64,000 bases of DNA from Plicaturopsis crispa FD-325 SS-3 (taxonomy: Eukaryota; Basidiomycota; Agaricomycetes; Amylocorticiales; Amylocorticiaceae): NCBI GenBank assembly GCA_000827205.1, contig KN832555.1, positions 1,737,170 through 1,801,169 on the forward strand, read 5' to 3'. The position numbers were made by a program, and so were the translations under genes. The notes under the pieces are model-generated. The model was not told the origin of the DNA, searched no databases, and worked only from the letters and a program-made list of their open reading frames with translations. Shown here in pieces: positions 33,501-43,613 of the stretch (position 1 is the stretch's first letter; the number at the start of each line of letters is the position of its first letter).

Positions 33501-33973
33501 AGCTTGCGGACTCGAGCCTAACATTGTGGTGGCAGGTGTGTGAACATACCGCAAGGCGGGACTCTTCGACTCGGAGCATCGGACTAACTTGCTTCTTTGT
33601 TCTTAAATAGGCGCAAAAGCATAAATATCCGCTCATGTTCCGTGTTGCTCTCGACATCCTGCCCGTGCAAGCGTCCGCGGTGCCTTGCGAGAGGGTCTTC
33701 TCCTCGAGCAAGGATACTTGTACTGCTCGCCGCACCAATCTCTCACCAGCCTTGCTCGAGTGCCTCCAAGTGCTCAAGTACTTTTACAAGCAAGAGCGGC
33801 TCGATTTCACCTCCTCGTGGATCTCCACGGAGGACGACATGACGCACACTCAAGATGACGGTGATTCCCCCAGCGCTGAGGATGCGGCCGCGCGGTACCG
33901 CGAGTTGATAGCTCAAGGAAAGTTGGACGATCTTGCGCGTTTACTCAATGAGGGGGTCGCATCTCTGTTATAG
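30543..33973 (+). CDS. hAT transposase with BED-type zinc finger and hATC dimerisation domain
   Basis: Cuts and pastes the surrounding element. The N-terminus has CVYCRQPANSCIC and a long Pro/Ser/Tyr-rich region. A BED-like finger follows (CRLCPHDKWHTW then IRKHLKAHHLHEY). The RNase-H-like core shows VSFTSDMWSAPNTMASYMAI (first Asp), IGMITLDNASTCHTMMEELQ (second Asp) and RCFPHVINLAV. A Pro/Ser repeat insert (PPPSVPPSSVPPPS) sits inside the core and is followed by DVDTRWSSTFFMMNRVLDLY. The C-terminal hATC dimerisation domain reads YPLMFRVALDILPVQASAVP and CERVFSSSKDTCTARRTNLS. Nine or so introns join in phase; the exon ending MYKA uses a GTGCGT donor before MLEHQQ. No internal stop was found. 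The end is NEGVASLL. Confidence 0.92.
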
Positions 33974-34162
33974 ATTTCTTTTCTTTATATCCCTTTGTAT
34001 TAGCGTACTCGATACTTGAAAACCGAGAGCGACATGCTCTCGTCGCCCGGTATAATGTTTTCCTGCGATACGCATGGCCACCTCGCGTGGCACTTCAATG
34101 TGGCTTTGAAGCCGCTTCAAATCTATTAAGTTCCGCGTTTCCGACGCTTCAATGCGGCTGCA

Positions 34163-34183
34163 CTTCACACCGCGGCAACACTA
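34163..34183. repeat. Right terminal inverted repeat of the hAT element
   Basis: Exact reverse complement of 29830-29850, ending in GGCAACACTA next to the second copy of the target duplication. Confidence 0.93.
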
Positions 34184-34191
34184 TCTCTATG
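34184..34191. repeat. Right target-site duplication of the hAT element
   Basis: TCTCTATG, identical to 29822-29829. The sequence after it would have been continuous with the NUDC 3' flank before insertion. Confidence 0.93.
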
Positions 34192-34468
34192 TCTCAAGAC
34201 CACCAACTCCTGATTGATTTTCAGAGTGTGCCACTTACTGGGAAAGATGTGTACGAGTATACGCCGCGGATTTATCAAATACTCTGTATCCTGCTTGTAT
34301 CTAGGCATTGAGAAGCAATGTAAAGAATGTTGGGACGTAGAATTGGCCATCCTCTAGCATCTCGGACTCGAGAGTATATACCTTCCGGTTGCCTTCGCGC
34401 AAGTTAAGGAGGCAGAAAACAAATGGGTTATGATTGACGGCATGCGAAGAGATGGGAGGAGTATGCTA

Positions 34469-36865
34469 CTAAATTTTGCGCCGTTTCCCGGTACCCTTCT
34501 GGTCAGCGGCCATGCTCTTTCGCTTGACGCTCTCGACGAGGCTCTGAAGACTCCGTTCGCCTCCTACATCTGCAGACCTCCGCACATCTTCATCCACACC
34601 CGCGCCACGGCTATCCTTGTGTCGTTTAGAGCGTTCCTCAAGAAGTGCCGCCATGCTCTTCGTCTTTTTGAAACTGAGTCAAAGAACATGCGTAAGTGAG
34701 CGTGGACAGGTTTTGAGAAAAATGCGACGCACTGGGGATTGCTTGGATCAATGGCAAAGCTATGATCCTCATGGACGGCCTTGAACCGATCATCCTTAAC
34801 GTCGATGGAGAAGTCCTCTTGCAGCTCTTGGTCATCGTCAGCTTTATCCTTCTTACCCCGCTTGCCCTTGCGGTTCCGTTTCTTCTCCGCTTTAAGCACG
34901 GCTTTCAGATTGAAGTGTTTGGGCTCTGCGTTGGGGTTGTCGGATGTAGCGAGGAGTGCGAGTTCCTCCGGCGTCGAGAGAGTTCGCGGGGCTTCAGGTG
35001 ACGCGTGGCGGTCGCCTTTGCGTGACTTTTTCGTCTCCTTGCCCTTCCTCGAATGCTCCGCGGTCTCTTCCTCGTCACTAACGTCGTCGCTCGCCTCAGC
35101 GAAGAAGTCATCGTCTCCCTTGGCTGGCGTCTCCTTCTCAACACCCTTGCCCTTCAGCTCCTCTTTGCGCTTCTTCCGCTTCTCCTTCAACTTGCGCTCA
35201 TACTTCTCAAGCGTCGTCTCCTCCTTGTCAACTTTCGACGCGCTCAAACCCGGCGTAAACGTGATTTCCATGTCCACATCCCCGTCGTCACCGTCTCGGT
35301 CGCCGCCCCAGCCTTCCGGGAGCTCGTCGTCCCCGCCGCTGAGCAATAACGAGCGCAGTTTATCGCGCGAGGCAGCTTTCTTCTTCTTCGCCTTATCCTG
35401 GGACGTGGGGGCGTCGGACTCTGATTCAGAGCCGGACGACGCGAGGTAGGCTCTGAAGTCGGCGTTCTCCATCTCCTCTTTCGTGAGCGTACGGCGTGTG
35501 ATGTGGTTGCGTTCTGGGTCATCCTCATCCCAGGTCAATTTTACTTTTGAGTGCCGTAGTGCCTGTGCAAAGCGTTAGCAGAGAAGGGTATGAGTGATCA
35601 TATACGACATACGTCGGTGACAAAGTCGATAGCCTTATAATTTGCCGAGTGTACGTCCTCCGTTACTTCATCCCTAGGTCTACGGTGAGCGAAGAAAAAT
35701 GTGCGAGGCGACAAAGCTTACCGGCAATCGCTGTCGAATGACATACCGTCGGGGACGAAACTAAGGTCGAAGACGTTGGCAGAGCGTTCCAGCTCGGTGC
35801 CTTCCAATTCAGAGTATATGTGGGACGCCGCCTCCACCGTATCGCATGTAACGATGGCATAGTAGTATCTAAAGACGCATAAGCAGATATAAGGGCTCGC
35901 AGGAGACATTTCTCACCGTAATCGTTCCAGCTGGTACTTCCTGAGCGCGTCCTCGTCGTATTCTTCGCCATCGCCGACTTCGTAGATATTTTTCTCGTTC
36001 ACTTCGTCTTCGTCCTCGACCTCCCGAGCGCGTTTGAATATCTCCGGAGGCGGGCCCTCGGTCTCCTCCCGCGCCAGCCTTTCTTTGCCGAACTCGCTCG
36101 GATAAACGCGCACGCTGAGGACCTTCCCTCGCGTGACAGCACTCGGCCCACCTTTTACTGACCGCTCTCGGTCAGGGTGCACTTTAGCTGAAGTGGACGC
36201 TATGGCAGGTGCCGTGGGGGAAACTAGGGAAGAGAAGATCCTGTACAGGTGGATAGCGCGAACATGGTCCCAATCGAGATTGACGACAGCGATCCTGTTG
36301 GTACGGTCGGTCTCTTCAACCGTCTCCTGAGGGACGTCTTTATTGTACGCTGCGGCTTGAGCATCCAGGTCGGCGAATTCAGTTTCGTCCAAGTCGATCT
36401 CGGCATCGTCGTCGTCTCGCGGCACAGGGATCGGTCGGGAATGGTCGAGTCCAAAGGTGACCTCTCCGTCGTCCTCACTGTCATCGTCCTTGTTATCCTC
36501 TTCCTCGTCCGAGGACTCAAGGGTGACCCCGCCGCGCGCGTAATCCAGAGGAGGCTCGAGTTCCTCCGGATCCTCTTCATTTTCAAGGCGATAGAAACGA
36601 CGCAAATTGTCTGTCTCTTGCGTCTCGGACACTGGACGACCGTATTTATCGACGCGTGGTCCTGTGCCAATGTACTCGGTCAGATATGTTCGATCTCGGT
36701 ACAGCGTTTGGACGTACCCGCGTCCTTGCCTTTCTTGCCCTTCTTCTTCTTTCCATCCTCGAATATTTCTTTGAATCGGTCATCGACGACGACTTTCGAT
36801 TGTTTTTTACGAGGCCTCCGAAAGCGGGGGTCTGTTTTAAGCCTTGCAAACCTAGGATCGGACAT
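34469..36865 (-). CDS. ESF1: Pre-rRNA-processing protein ESF1
   Basis: Nucleolar protein needed for 18S rRNA maturation. The start MSDPRFARLKTDPRFRRPRK and the stretch VVDDRFKEIFEDGKKKKGKK are characteristic. After a short exon YIGTGPRVDKYGRPV comes an acidic region. The conserved core is RNIA-like, RTNRIAVVNLDWDHVRAIHL, then VLSVRVYPSEFGKERLAREE, YYYAIVTCDTVEAASHIYSE, VFDLSFVPDGMSFDSDCR and VTEDVHSANYKAIDFVTDAL followed by RHSKVKLTWDEDDPERNH. The C-terminal half is Lys/Glu-rich (TLEKYERKLKEKRKKRKEEL) and includes DDRFKAVHEDHSFAIDPSNP and FKKTKSMAALLEERSKRHK, typical ESF1 tail motifs. It ends GTGKRRKI at 34469. Six or so introns, no breaks seen. Confidence 0.92.
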
Positions 36866-37265
36866 GTTTGCTGCAGCAGAAAATGAAAATACCTGCGCGG
36901 TCAAAAAGTGCAAGACGAAATCTCGCCCACGTGGCTGTGATATTTCTGTCGGGATCGCCTTAGATACCGTTCATCAAGCGGGCACCGTCACTTTGGGTTC
37001 AAGCTCAGCGCTCGCCTTATAAACGGCGAATCTTTCGTTTCTATGCTCCCTTGACTCCCTCAGGCTCCCTCGTCGTACGTCCCGTCCTGCACAGAATATT
37101 TCTCTGATTTTACTGACAAGGCGCTCGCAGGTTTCGTTTTCATTCTTTCCACCGCACCAGTTGTTGGTAGTCGCAGCGCGACCTTCCTTTTCGTTCTTTC
37201 AGCTTCAATTTCGCATCATTCCTATCGACAAATCCACAACATCCCCGTATATTCCATCCAAAGCC
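36866..37265. other. Divergent promoter: ESF1 (minus) and the repeat peptide precursor (plus)
   Basis: The only clear element is CTTATAAAC at about 37017-37025 on the plus strand, about 240 bases before the precursor ATG. If used, it implies a long 5' leader. A CT-rich stretch (CTCCCTTGACTCCCTCAGGC region) follows it. Confidence 0.5.
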
Positions 37266-37933
37266 ATGTTCGCTCCTCGCACCACCCTTTTCGCCGCAGT
37301 GGCCTTGTTCTTTGCCAGCCAGGTGCTCGCTGCACCTATGCCCATGCCCATGATGGTACGTTTATCTGGCCAATGCAATGAGAGTACTGATCTGATGGAA
37401 ATGCGGTGCTTTAGCGCGAGCTGCAGTCACGCGAACCGCAGCCTATCGACACCATCCCTGCCTACGTGAAACGCGCGGTTGTTGCAGAACAGGTCGCTGC
37501 CAAGTCGGGCGAGAACGGTGAAATCGTCCCCTACAAGCGCGACGTCATTCCCGCGCAAGTAGCGACCAAGTCGGGCGCCAACGGCGCGATCGTTCCCTAC
37601 AAGCGCGACGTTATACCCGCTCAGCTTGCTACCAAGTCGGGTGCTAACGGCGAAATCGTCCCGTACAAGCGCGACGTTATCCCCGCTGAAGTGGCCACCA
37701 AGTCGGGTGACAACGGCGAGATCCTTCCTTACAAGCGCGACGTCATCCCTGCCCAACTTGCCACCAAGTCGGGAGCCAACGGCGCGATCGTTCCCTACAA
37801 GCGCGACGTGATCCCCGCTCAGTTGGCCACCAAGTCCGGTGCCAACGGCGAGATCGTTCCTTATAAGCGGGACGTGATCCCCGCTCAGTTGGCTACCAAG
37901 TCGGGTGCGAACGGTGAAATCGTCCCGTACTAG
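37266..37933 (+). CDS. Secreted tandem-repeat precursor with Lys-Arg (Kex2) sites, KEP-type
   Basis: Two exons (37266-37355, 37415-37933) give 202 residues. A signal peptide (MFAPRTTLFAAVALFFASQV, cleaved near LAAP) and a short propeptide ending PAYVKR precede seven near-identical units of 22 residues. The consensus mature peptide is DVIPAQLATKSGANGEIVPY, each followed by KR except the last, which ends at PY and stop. This architecture is that of fungal Kex2-processed repeat proteins, where Golgi Kex2 cuts after KR and a Kex1-type peptidase trims the basic residues. Such precursors give mating pheromones, repellent-type wall peptides or ribosomally made cyclic peptides. The conserved Tyr and the PY end are of note. 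No UstY-type (DUF3328) oxidase is seen nearby. The product's role is unknown. Confidence 0.88.
37475..37930 (+). repeat. Seven 66-base tandem repeats coding for the processed peptide
   Basis: Units start at 37475, 37541, 37607, 37673, 37739, 37805 and 37871; the last lacks the KR codons. Unit 1 is the most diverged (AVVAEQVAAKSGENGEIVPY) and unit 4 carries changes (AEVATKSGDNGEILPY). The others differ at only two positions: V or L at position 7 and A or E at position 16. Synonymous differences exist between copies, so this is not a very recent amplification. Confidence 0.95.
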
Positions 37934-38356
37934 ATGTGAGTGGTCGTGCCATAGTTTCTGTATCCAGTCTAACACAATTGATAGTGTGTCCGTTGATACC
38001 CGTAGAGGAGGACGCTACAGGTGTGCGTTGGGCAGGCGAACGATACTTTTTATACTACTGTTGTACTCTGTCGTTGACGGTTTGATCTGCTGGAAGAAGA
38101 ACACTGGCCTTTATATTGCTTGTGCACTGCGTGCGCTTGATCCAAGTCCGCCGTTCTTTGCCATTCGATTCTTGAACTATTTCTCTCGAGTTCTGACAGC
38201 GTGCGATGTCCAACGCCCGGTGACCTGCGGCGGCCTGCCAGTGAGAATTGACGGATGCAAGAAAGATGGATAGATAAGATGAAGGCAAGATTCATTTCAT
38301 CATCCATTGTGCTTGAAGCTTGAAGTACGCAGCTGAATATTTCAGTTGCATTGAGC
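37934..38356. other. Intergenic: 3' flank of the repeat precursor and cupin promoter
   Basis: No gene is supported. GTGAGT...GATAG at about 37936-37985, just after the precursor stop, could be an intron in the 3' untranslated region. Confidence 0.45.
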
Positions 38357-39128
38357 ATGTCTACTTCCGTCCCCGGACCCCTTCCAGACCTTCGCCGCAT
38401 TGTAGCAGCGCACGATGCAAACGGCATCGCCGTTATACAGAGTGACGGGGCCGTGCCCGCTGAGGTGAGCTCCCCCATATGACATAGGTAATATGTTACT
38501 CAGGACCGACGGGCTGCTCTTCGCAGACCATGGCAGGTAACAGCGGCATCCGCTCCGCTGCGATATGGGTGACCCAAGATGGTTTACCCACCAACGACAA
38601 TAATAACAGGTGAGAGGATGGCCAAACCGCTATCTTATTATAACCAGGCTGATTTATATCGCGTTGCAGTGTTGACGGTGCTACCCGCAAAGTAGAGGGG
38701 TGGGGCATCGTCGAGCAGAATGGAACCAATTTACGGTATACGGACCTCGCGCCTGGCGCCAGCACACCTATGGTCAGCTTGTAACACCATCGAACTGACC
38801 GACAAAAAGTTGACCCCGATCCCTACAGCATCGAACAAGCTCTATGGATTACAACATATTAGGTTCGCCCATAACCCTCCCTTACTGGGTTGTTTATAAC
38901 TGACTTGCTCACACAGTGCACGGCTCCATAACGCTTATCACGGATGACGGTGCGGAGACTACGCTCAGCACTCCAGGTGATACCGTTATTCAGAAGGGCA
39001 ATATGCACGCATGGCGGAACCCCGGTACGGAATGGGCGCGGTGGGTCGCAGTCATCTTACCTGCTATACCCGTCACCGTGGGCGAGAGGACACTGGAGCC
39101 AGTCTGGCTTGCCGAGAAGTCTCAGTGA
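38357..39128 (+). CDS. Small cupin-domain protein (RmlC-like)
   Basis: Single beta-barrel cupin of a common fungal family whose chemistry is mostly unknown. Exons read MSTSVPGPLPDLRRIVAAHD and NGIAVIQSDG, then SGIRSAAIWVTQDGLPTNDN, DGATRKVEGWGIVEQNGTNL with RYTDLAPGASTPM, and VHGSITLITDDGAETTLSTP with GDTVIQKGNMHAWRNPGTEW. The second cupin motif (GD..IQKG..H.WRNP) is clear. The linking exon reads HRT...DYNILG-like sequence just before VHGSI. The end is EPVWLAEKSQ. Several short introns. There is no signal peptide, so it is likely cytosolic. It lies between the repeat peptide gene and the SDR gene and ends tail to tail with the SDR. Confidence 0.8.
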
Positions 39129-39201
39129 TATCAGACTGCATTGTGCGTCGCATGATAGCTGTTGGTGTTGTACATACATGTAAATTTATGGAGACATATA
39201 T

Positions 39202-40264
39202 TCACTGTAGGTTGACGAACAATCCGCCGTCTACAAGCAAGGACGCGCCTGTCACGTACTTTGCTAGGTCGCTCCCGAGGAATACGACTGGGCCCGCGAT
39301 ATCTTCCGGTGCTACAGATATCGAGTAAGCAGGTTTCAATTTATATACGCGACGTGCGGCGCGTAACTCACTGCCCAGTCTGCCAAGCGCCGTGCGCTTG
39401 ATCATGCCTTCGCGTTTTGCGACGTCGGAAAGGTCTTCCTTATTGATATCTGTCGCAATAGTGCCGGGGAGGATGGCATTCGCGCGAATGGAGTATTTCC
39501 CGAGGGCGACTGCACAGCTTTGCATGAGAGAAAGGATGCCAGCTTTCGTGGGGGTGTAATGACTGCGCCAACACGAATCAATTTCACACCGAACGCGTCA
39601 GGACAAGAGTACACGGACCATTGCATCTCGCCCCCGACAAGCGCTGAGATGGACGATATGCCAATGATAGATCCGCCTTGCGGTGTTTGGGTCTGCATCT
39701 GGTTCGCCACGGCTATGTGCAAGGTAGGTCAGGAAAAAATTGGACAGATTTCCAGGAGAATTCACCTTGAACGATGAAAAACGTTCCGTCCAGATTGGTC
39801 TGGCGCGTACGCTCCCAGGTTGAGTGAGGCATAGTCAGGAATTCTGCGAAGGGGCAGATGCCTGCATTGGACACTAGGACATCTGCAGGCAGAATTAGCG
39901 GCTAGAAAAAACCAAGGAGTCGAGTTACAATTACCTATCCGTCCAAATGCCGCTACCGCCGCCTCGACGACCTTGCAAGAGTCAACCGTCTGTTTGAAGT
40001 GGACGCTGTAAACACACATACCTTCTTCGATGTTTCCGCGTCGCCGATATCGCCTGGCACGGCGATCGCTTTCGTATGCGAGTGCAGTCCTTCTACCTCG
40101 ACTTTGAGCGCGTTTATCTCCGCCTCTGTCTCCGGATCGCCGTAGTAGTGCAGCAAGAGGCCCGTAGCACCATGCTTTGCACACTCCAAGGCGCAGCCGC
40201 GACCGATTCCGCGACTGGAGCCGGTTATGACCACGACTTTTCCGGCGAGTAGCGGGTCTGGCAT
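39202..40264 (-). CDS. Short-chain dehydrogenase/reductase (classical SDR)
   Basis: NAD(P)-dependent oxidoreductase. The start MPDPLLAGKVVVITGSSRGI holds the glycine-rich cofactor motif TGSSRGIG. Next are HTKAIAVPGDIGDAETSK, then DVLVSNAGICPFAEFL (NAG motif), SIIGISSISALVGG with the catalytic Ser, and HYTPTKAGILSLMQS with the catalytic Tyr-x3-Lys. The C-terminus IRANAILPGTIATDINKEDL and FLGSDLAKYVTGASLLVDGG are typical, ending LFVNLQ. Sugar dehydrogenases such as fungal L-rhamnose dehydrogenase and 3-oxoacyl reductases share this form, so the substrate cannot be read. About five introns. It is divergent from the KARI-like gene with 333 bases between starts, suggesting shared control. Confidence 0.87.
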
Positions 40265-40597
40265 GATTTTGGAGAACAGGGCATCGAGGACGATAGAGCA
40301 GCTATATGTTCTTTCCCGAAAACATACCAGACCGGGACGGGTAGCACGGGCCGTGAATGTGGGGAAGGAGCACGAGGGGCCAGTGTGGGGTCATCTGCAG
40401 TCTCGACGACTGCTTCGTTCATGCTCTCATGCACTCGAAACTGTCCCTGGGACCATGTTTCGTGGCATCGAATTGCCCTAGCCAAGTCGAAATCCGGCTA
40501 TGTGATCCGACCATAGCTCCCTGCTACTGATAAAAGGCTAGTACTTCCAAGCGGTGAGCACACTACCCCCACCCTTCTCGCTATCTCTTCACTTACA
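40265..40597. promoter_or_regulatory. Bidirectional promoter between the SDR and KARI-like genes
   Basis: The two start codons face away from each other across 333 bases. No gene is visible inside. GATAAAAGGC at about 40530 is a weak TATA-like element for the plus-strand gene. Shared regulation is inferred from layout only. Confidence 0.45.
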
Positions 40598-42090
40598 ATG
40601 TCTGCCAAAATGTAGGCGCCAATAACCCTTAGATGGTCGGCGTGCTGACACGCACCGACAGCTACTACGATGCCGATGCCGACTTGGGCCTCCTTTCCGG
40701 AAAGACTATCGTCTTCCTAGGGTACGTGGATGAGTGTGATCAACAGAACAATTATCTAAACTCTGCTGCATAGATTCGGCAACCAGGGTGCCGCACAGGC
40801 CCAGAATCTCAGAGATTCAGGCATCCCGAATGAAAGCATACTCATAGCCAACCGCGACGATGCGTATGCTGCCGACGCCGCGTCGAAAGGATTCAAGGTT
40901 GAGCACGACTTCGGAAAGGCTGCCGCGGTTGCAGATGGTACGATTCAATGCCGTGTACTCGAACAAGCTGCTCATCCATCTTTCGTCGCCAGTGCTTTTC
41001 CTGCTAGTCCCCGACCAGGTTCAGCCGCGTATCTTCAACGAGCAGGTCGCTCCTAAATTGAAGGAGACTGCCGCAATCGTCATCGCCAGCGGGTATAACG
41101 TCTTCTACAAGCTCCTCAACTTTACGCCCAAGCAAGATGTTGTCATGGTCGCACCTCGGTACGTTCTCATCATATCCTCATTCGCATGCGATAGAATACA
41201 CCTGACCCGAACATTGTTATCAGAATGATTGGGTCCTCCGTGCGTTCGCTATATGAGAAGGGAAAGGGCTTCCCTTGCTTCGTGTCTGTCGAGCAAGACG
41301 GCACCGGTGCTGGTCACGCGCTTACACTCGCGCTCGCACGCGCTATCGGCGCAACCAAAGCCGGTGCGATTGCATCGAGTGCACGTGAAGAGACCGCCAT
41401 GGATCTCTTCGCGGAACAAGCCCTCTGGCCGAATATCATCATGCTGTTCAGGTCAGATCTCCGCGTCTCTTGCGCAGGTGAACGGAATGACTGACAGAAT
41501 TTTCACATGCAGGGAGGCCTTTAGCGTGCTGAAAGAAGCCGGTTGCTCTGACGAGGCGCTCTGTTATGAAATGTGTGTATTGCGATCATGTACGAGATAA
41601 CTTCACTCACTATGATCCACAGGTGGATGTCGAAGGAGCCTGCCGAGATCTTCGAGCGTGCAGCTGAGGAAGGGTTTATCACGCAGGTCAGCATTAAAAT
41701 TTGGCAGCGTACTGTTTGCGTGCTGATGTGCTCTGGCCTGGAATTTCTGACTCGCAGCTGAAGCACCATTCATCGGTATCGCAGTACGGCCAACTGAACG
41801 GTGCACTCAAGCTTGATGGCGTTGCCGCGCGAGCCCATTTCAAAGATATTCTATATAACCAGGTGCGTGAATGGCGGTATCGCTGCGACTGGTGTCTGCA
41901 TACACATATTCATCTACAATCGCTACAGGTTTTGAACGGTAAATTCTGCAAGGAGTTCTCCGCGATTGAGGCAGACCTAGAGAAGGAAGGCGATGCAAAT
42001 CCATTGAACGTTCTCTATACCAAATCGGAAGCGAGCGAGCTTGGTCAGGCAGAGAAGAGAGTACGGGCGCGACTGGCAGACTTGCTTTAG
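40598..42090 (+). CDS. Ketol-acid-reductoisomerase-like protein with altered active site
   Basis: Two-domain protein related to KARI (IlvC/Ilv5). The short first exon MSAKI joins in phase to YYDADADLGLLSGKTIVFLG, then FGNQGAAQAQNLRDSGIP (Rossmann motif), VLFLLVPDQVQPRIFNEQVA, IVIASGYNVFY, VVMVAPRMIGSSVRSLYEKG, EETAMDLFAEQALW, EMWMSKEPAEIFERAAEEG and HHSSVSQYGQL. It ends RARLADLL. The overall length and order match class I KARI, but usual catalytic residues are changed: HGFNIH is SGYNVF, APKAPG is APRMIG, and the second Glu of E-x3-E is Ser. There is no mitochondrial presequence, unlike fungal Ilv5. It is therefore probably not the isoleucine/valine pathway enzyme. Six or seven introns. Confidence 0.82.
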
Positions 42091-42557
42091 CATGTCACCA
42101 TTACCGTCAGCCCTAATGTAGAACCAATGTAGAATGATTATCTGTAAAGTACAAGACGCAAACGTACCACTCAATTCGACATTACAGCTCGAAACATTCG
42201 TTCCTTGCACGAGTGCTTGCGACGGCTACAAGAGGTGACAACCACTGCCACAGCCTACGGCCTCGCTGTGTACTTACTAAACTCGCATGCGCTCGCCGAC
42301 GGATTCCCTTGCATTGTATCAGAGTGTATGAACGAAAAAGCTGGCTGCGCTAGCTCAGCTTGCAGAGATCAATTCGAAAGCGAGGATGATTGGATACAAA
42401 CAGTGGTATACGAAGGATATGCAGGGGAAATTAAAGGGTGATGCGAGAAATCTGAGGAAAATAATGATACATTTGAAATCAGCAGTCAACATCTGCATCG
42501 CCATCGACAACCTGAATAGAAAGGGACGTACGATGAGCACAAACAACAGCCAGTAAC
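42091..42557. other. Intergenic between convergent genes
   Basis: No gene is supported. The stretch holds the 3' flanks of the KARI-like gene (plus) and the secreted repeat protein (minus). Confidence 0.5.
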
Positions 42558-43613
42558 TTACTGCGACAGACTCACAGAGTCATCGCGGCTAAGCACACCA
42601 CCAACGAGGCCCTCGGCGGTGTTGACAACGCCGGAAACGGCGTCATCGCGGCGGAGGATGCCACCAACGAGGCCTTCAACGCTGCCAACGAGGCCGGAGA
42701 CAGCATCGGCACGGCCAAGAAGGCCGCCGGCAACGCCCTCGACCTCACTGACGACACCGGAAACAGCGTCATCACGGCCAAGGAGACCACCAGCGAGACC
42801 CTCAACGGTGTTGACAACAGGGTCGACGACTTGACCAACCGCGTTAACGGCATCGGTCACGGGGTTCTTCGAATCCTGCGAGGGTGCGACGGGAGATGCA
42901 GCGGGGGCAGCGGGAGCGGTGACGTTGTTTTGGCGGGGAAGGACGGAGCCGGCCGCAGCCTTAGCGTCATTTACAACGGGGGCGGCAACCTGGCCAACAG
43001 TATTTACGACGCCGCTGACAGCGTCATCGCGCTTCAAAACGCCACCGACCAAGCCCTCGACAGTGTTGACGAGGCCAGAGACGGCGTCGTCACGACCGAG
43101 GAGGCCACCCGCGACACCTTCGACGGTGTTGACCACAGGGTCAACGACCTGGCCAACAGTGTTCACGACATTGGTGACAGGGTTTTTCGCATCCTGGGAA
43201 GGACTGGGGGAGTTCTGGCGACCGAGCAAACCACCAGCGACACCCTCGACAGTGTTGACAACAGGGTCAACGACCTGGCCAACAGTGTTCACGACATCGG
43301 TGACAGGGTTTTTCGCGTCCTGAGAAGGGTCAGAGGATCCTTGGCGACCGAGCAATCCACCGGCGACACCCTCAACGGTGTTCACGACGGGCGATAGGAC
43401 GCCACCGACGGTGTTCACAAGGCCAGTAACAGGGTTCTGGCCGGCAGCCTGGGACGCGTTCGCAGCAGCAGGGGGTGCCGCGGGGGCATCCTGACGGCGA
43501 AGGACAGCACCTGCAACGCCCTCAACGGTGTTGACGACGGGGGAAAGAACGCCGCCCACGGTGTTCACGAGGCCAGTGACGGGGTCGGTGTTCTGGCGGC
43601 GAGCCTGTCGCAC
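42558..43613 (-). repeat. Imperfect internal repeats coding for Val/Gly-rich units
   Basis: Blocks related to GTTGACCCTGTGGTCAACAC and CGTGTCGCTGGTGG-type sequences recur many times on the minus strand, for example around 42780, 43130, 43250 and 43370. Copies of the block coding NTVGQVVDPVVNTVEGVAGG differ by only a few bases, pointing to recent duplication or gene conversion within the gene. Confidence 0.85.

Larger units (their letters stand above)
29830..34183 (+). mobile_element. hAT-superfamily DNA transposon, apparently complete
   Basis: A 4,354-base class II element. It is bounded by 21-base perfect terminal inverted repeats beginning TAGTGTTGCCGCGGTGTGAA (29830-29850 and 34163-34183) and by an 8-base target duplication. 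A further 17-base perfect inverted pair lies inside (29925-29941 and 34082-34098), and copies of CTTTGAAG or its complement cluster near both ends, likely transposase binding sites. One transposase gene (30543-33973) fills the centre on the plus strand with splice junctions in phase. It inserted just downstream of the NUDC stop codon. Identical repeats, an identical duplication and an open transposase suggest a young insertion. The element could move by itself if expressed; that is an inference. Confidence 0.93.

Noticed and set aside
29830-34183. Possibility of a retroelement rather than a DNA transposon
   Set aside because: There are no long terminal repeats, no reverse transcriptase or integrase motifs; inverted ends, 8-base duplication and hATC domain settle it as hAT.
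37427-37975. Minus-strand open frame across the Kex2 repeat gene
   Set aside because: Repeat periodicity of 66 bases (a multiple of three) keeps the antisense frame open; there is no signal peptide or promoter on that strand.
42619-43397. Long plus-strand frames antisense to the Val/Gly repeat protein
   Set aside because: They mirror the repeats. The minus strand has the signal peptide, start, intron and better codon use.
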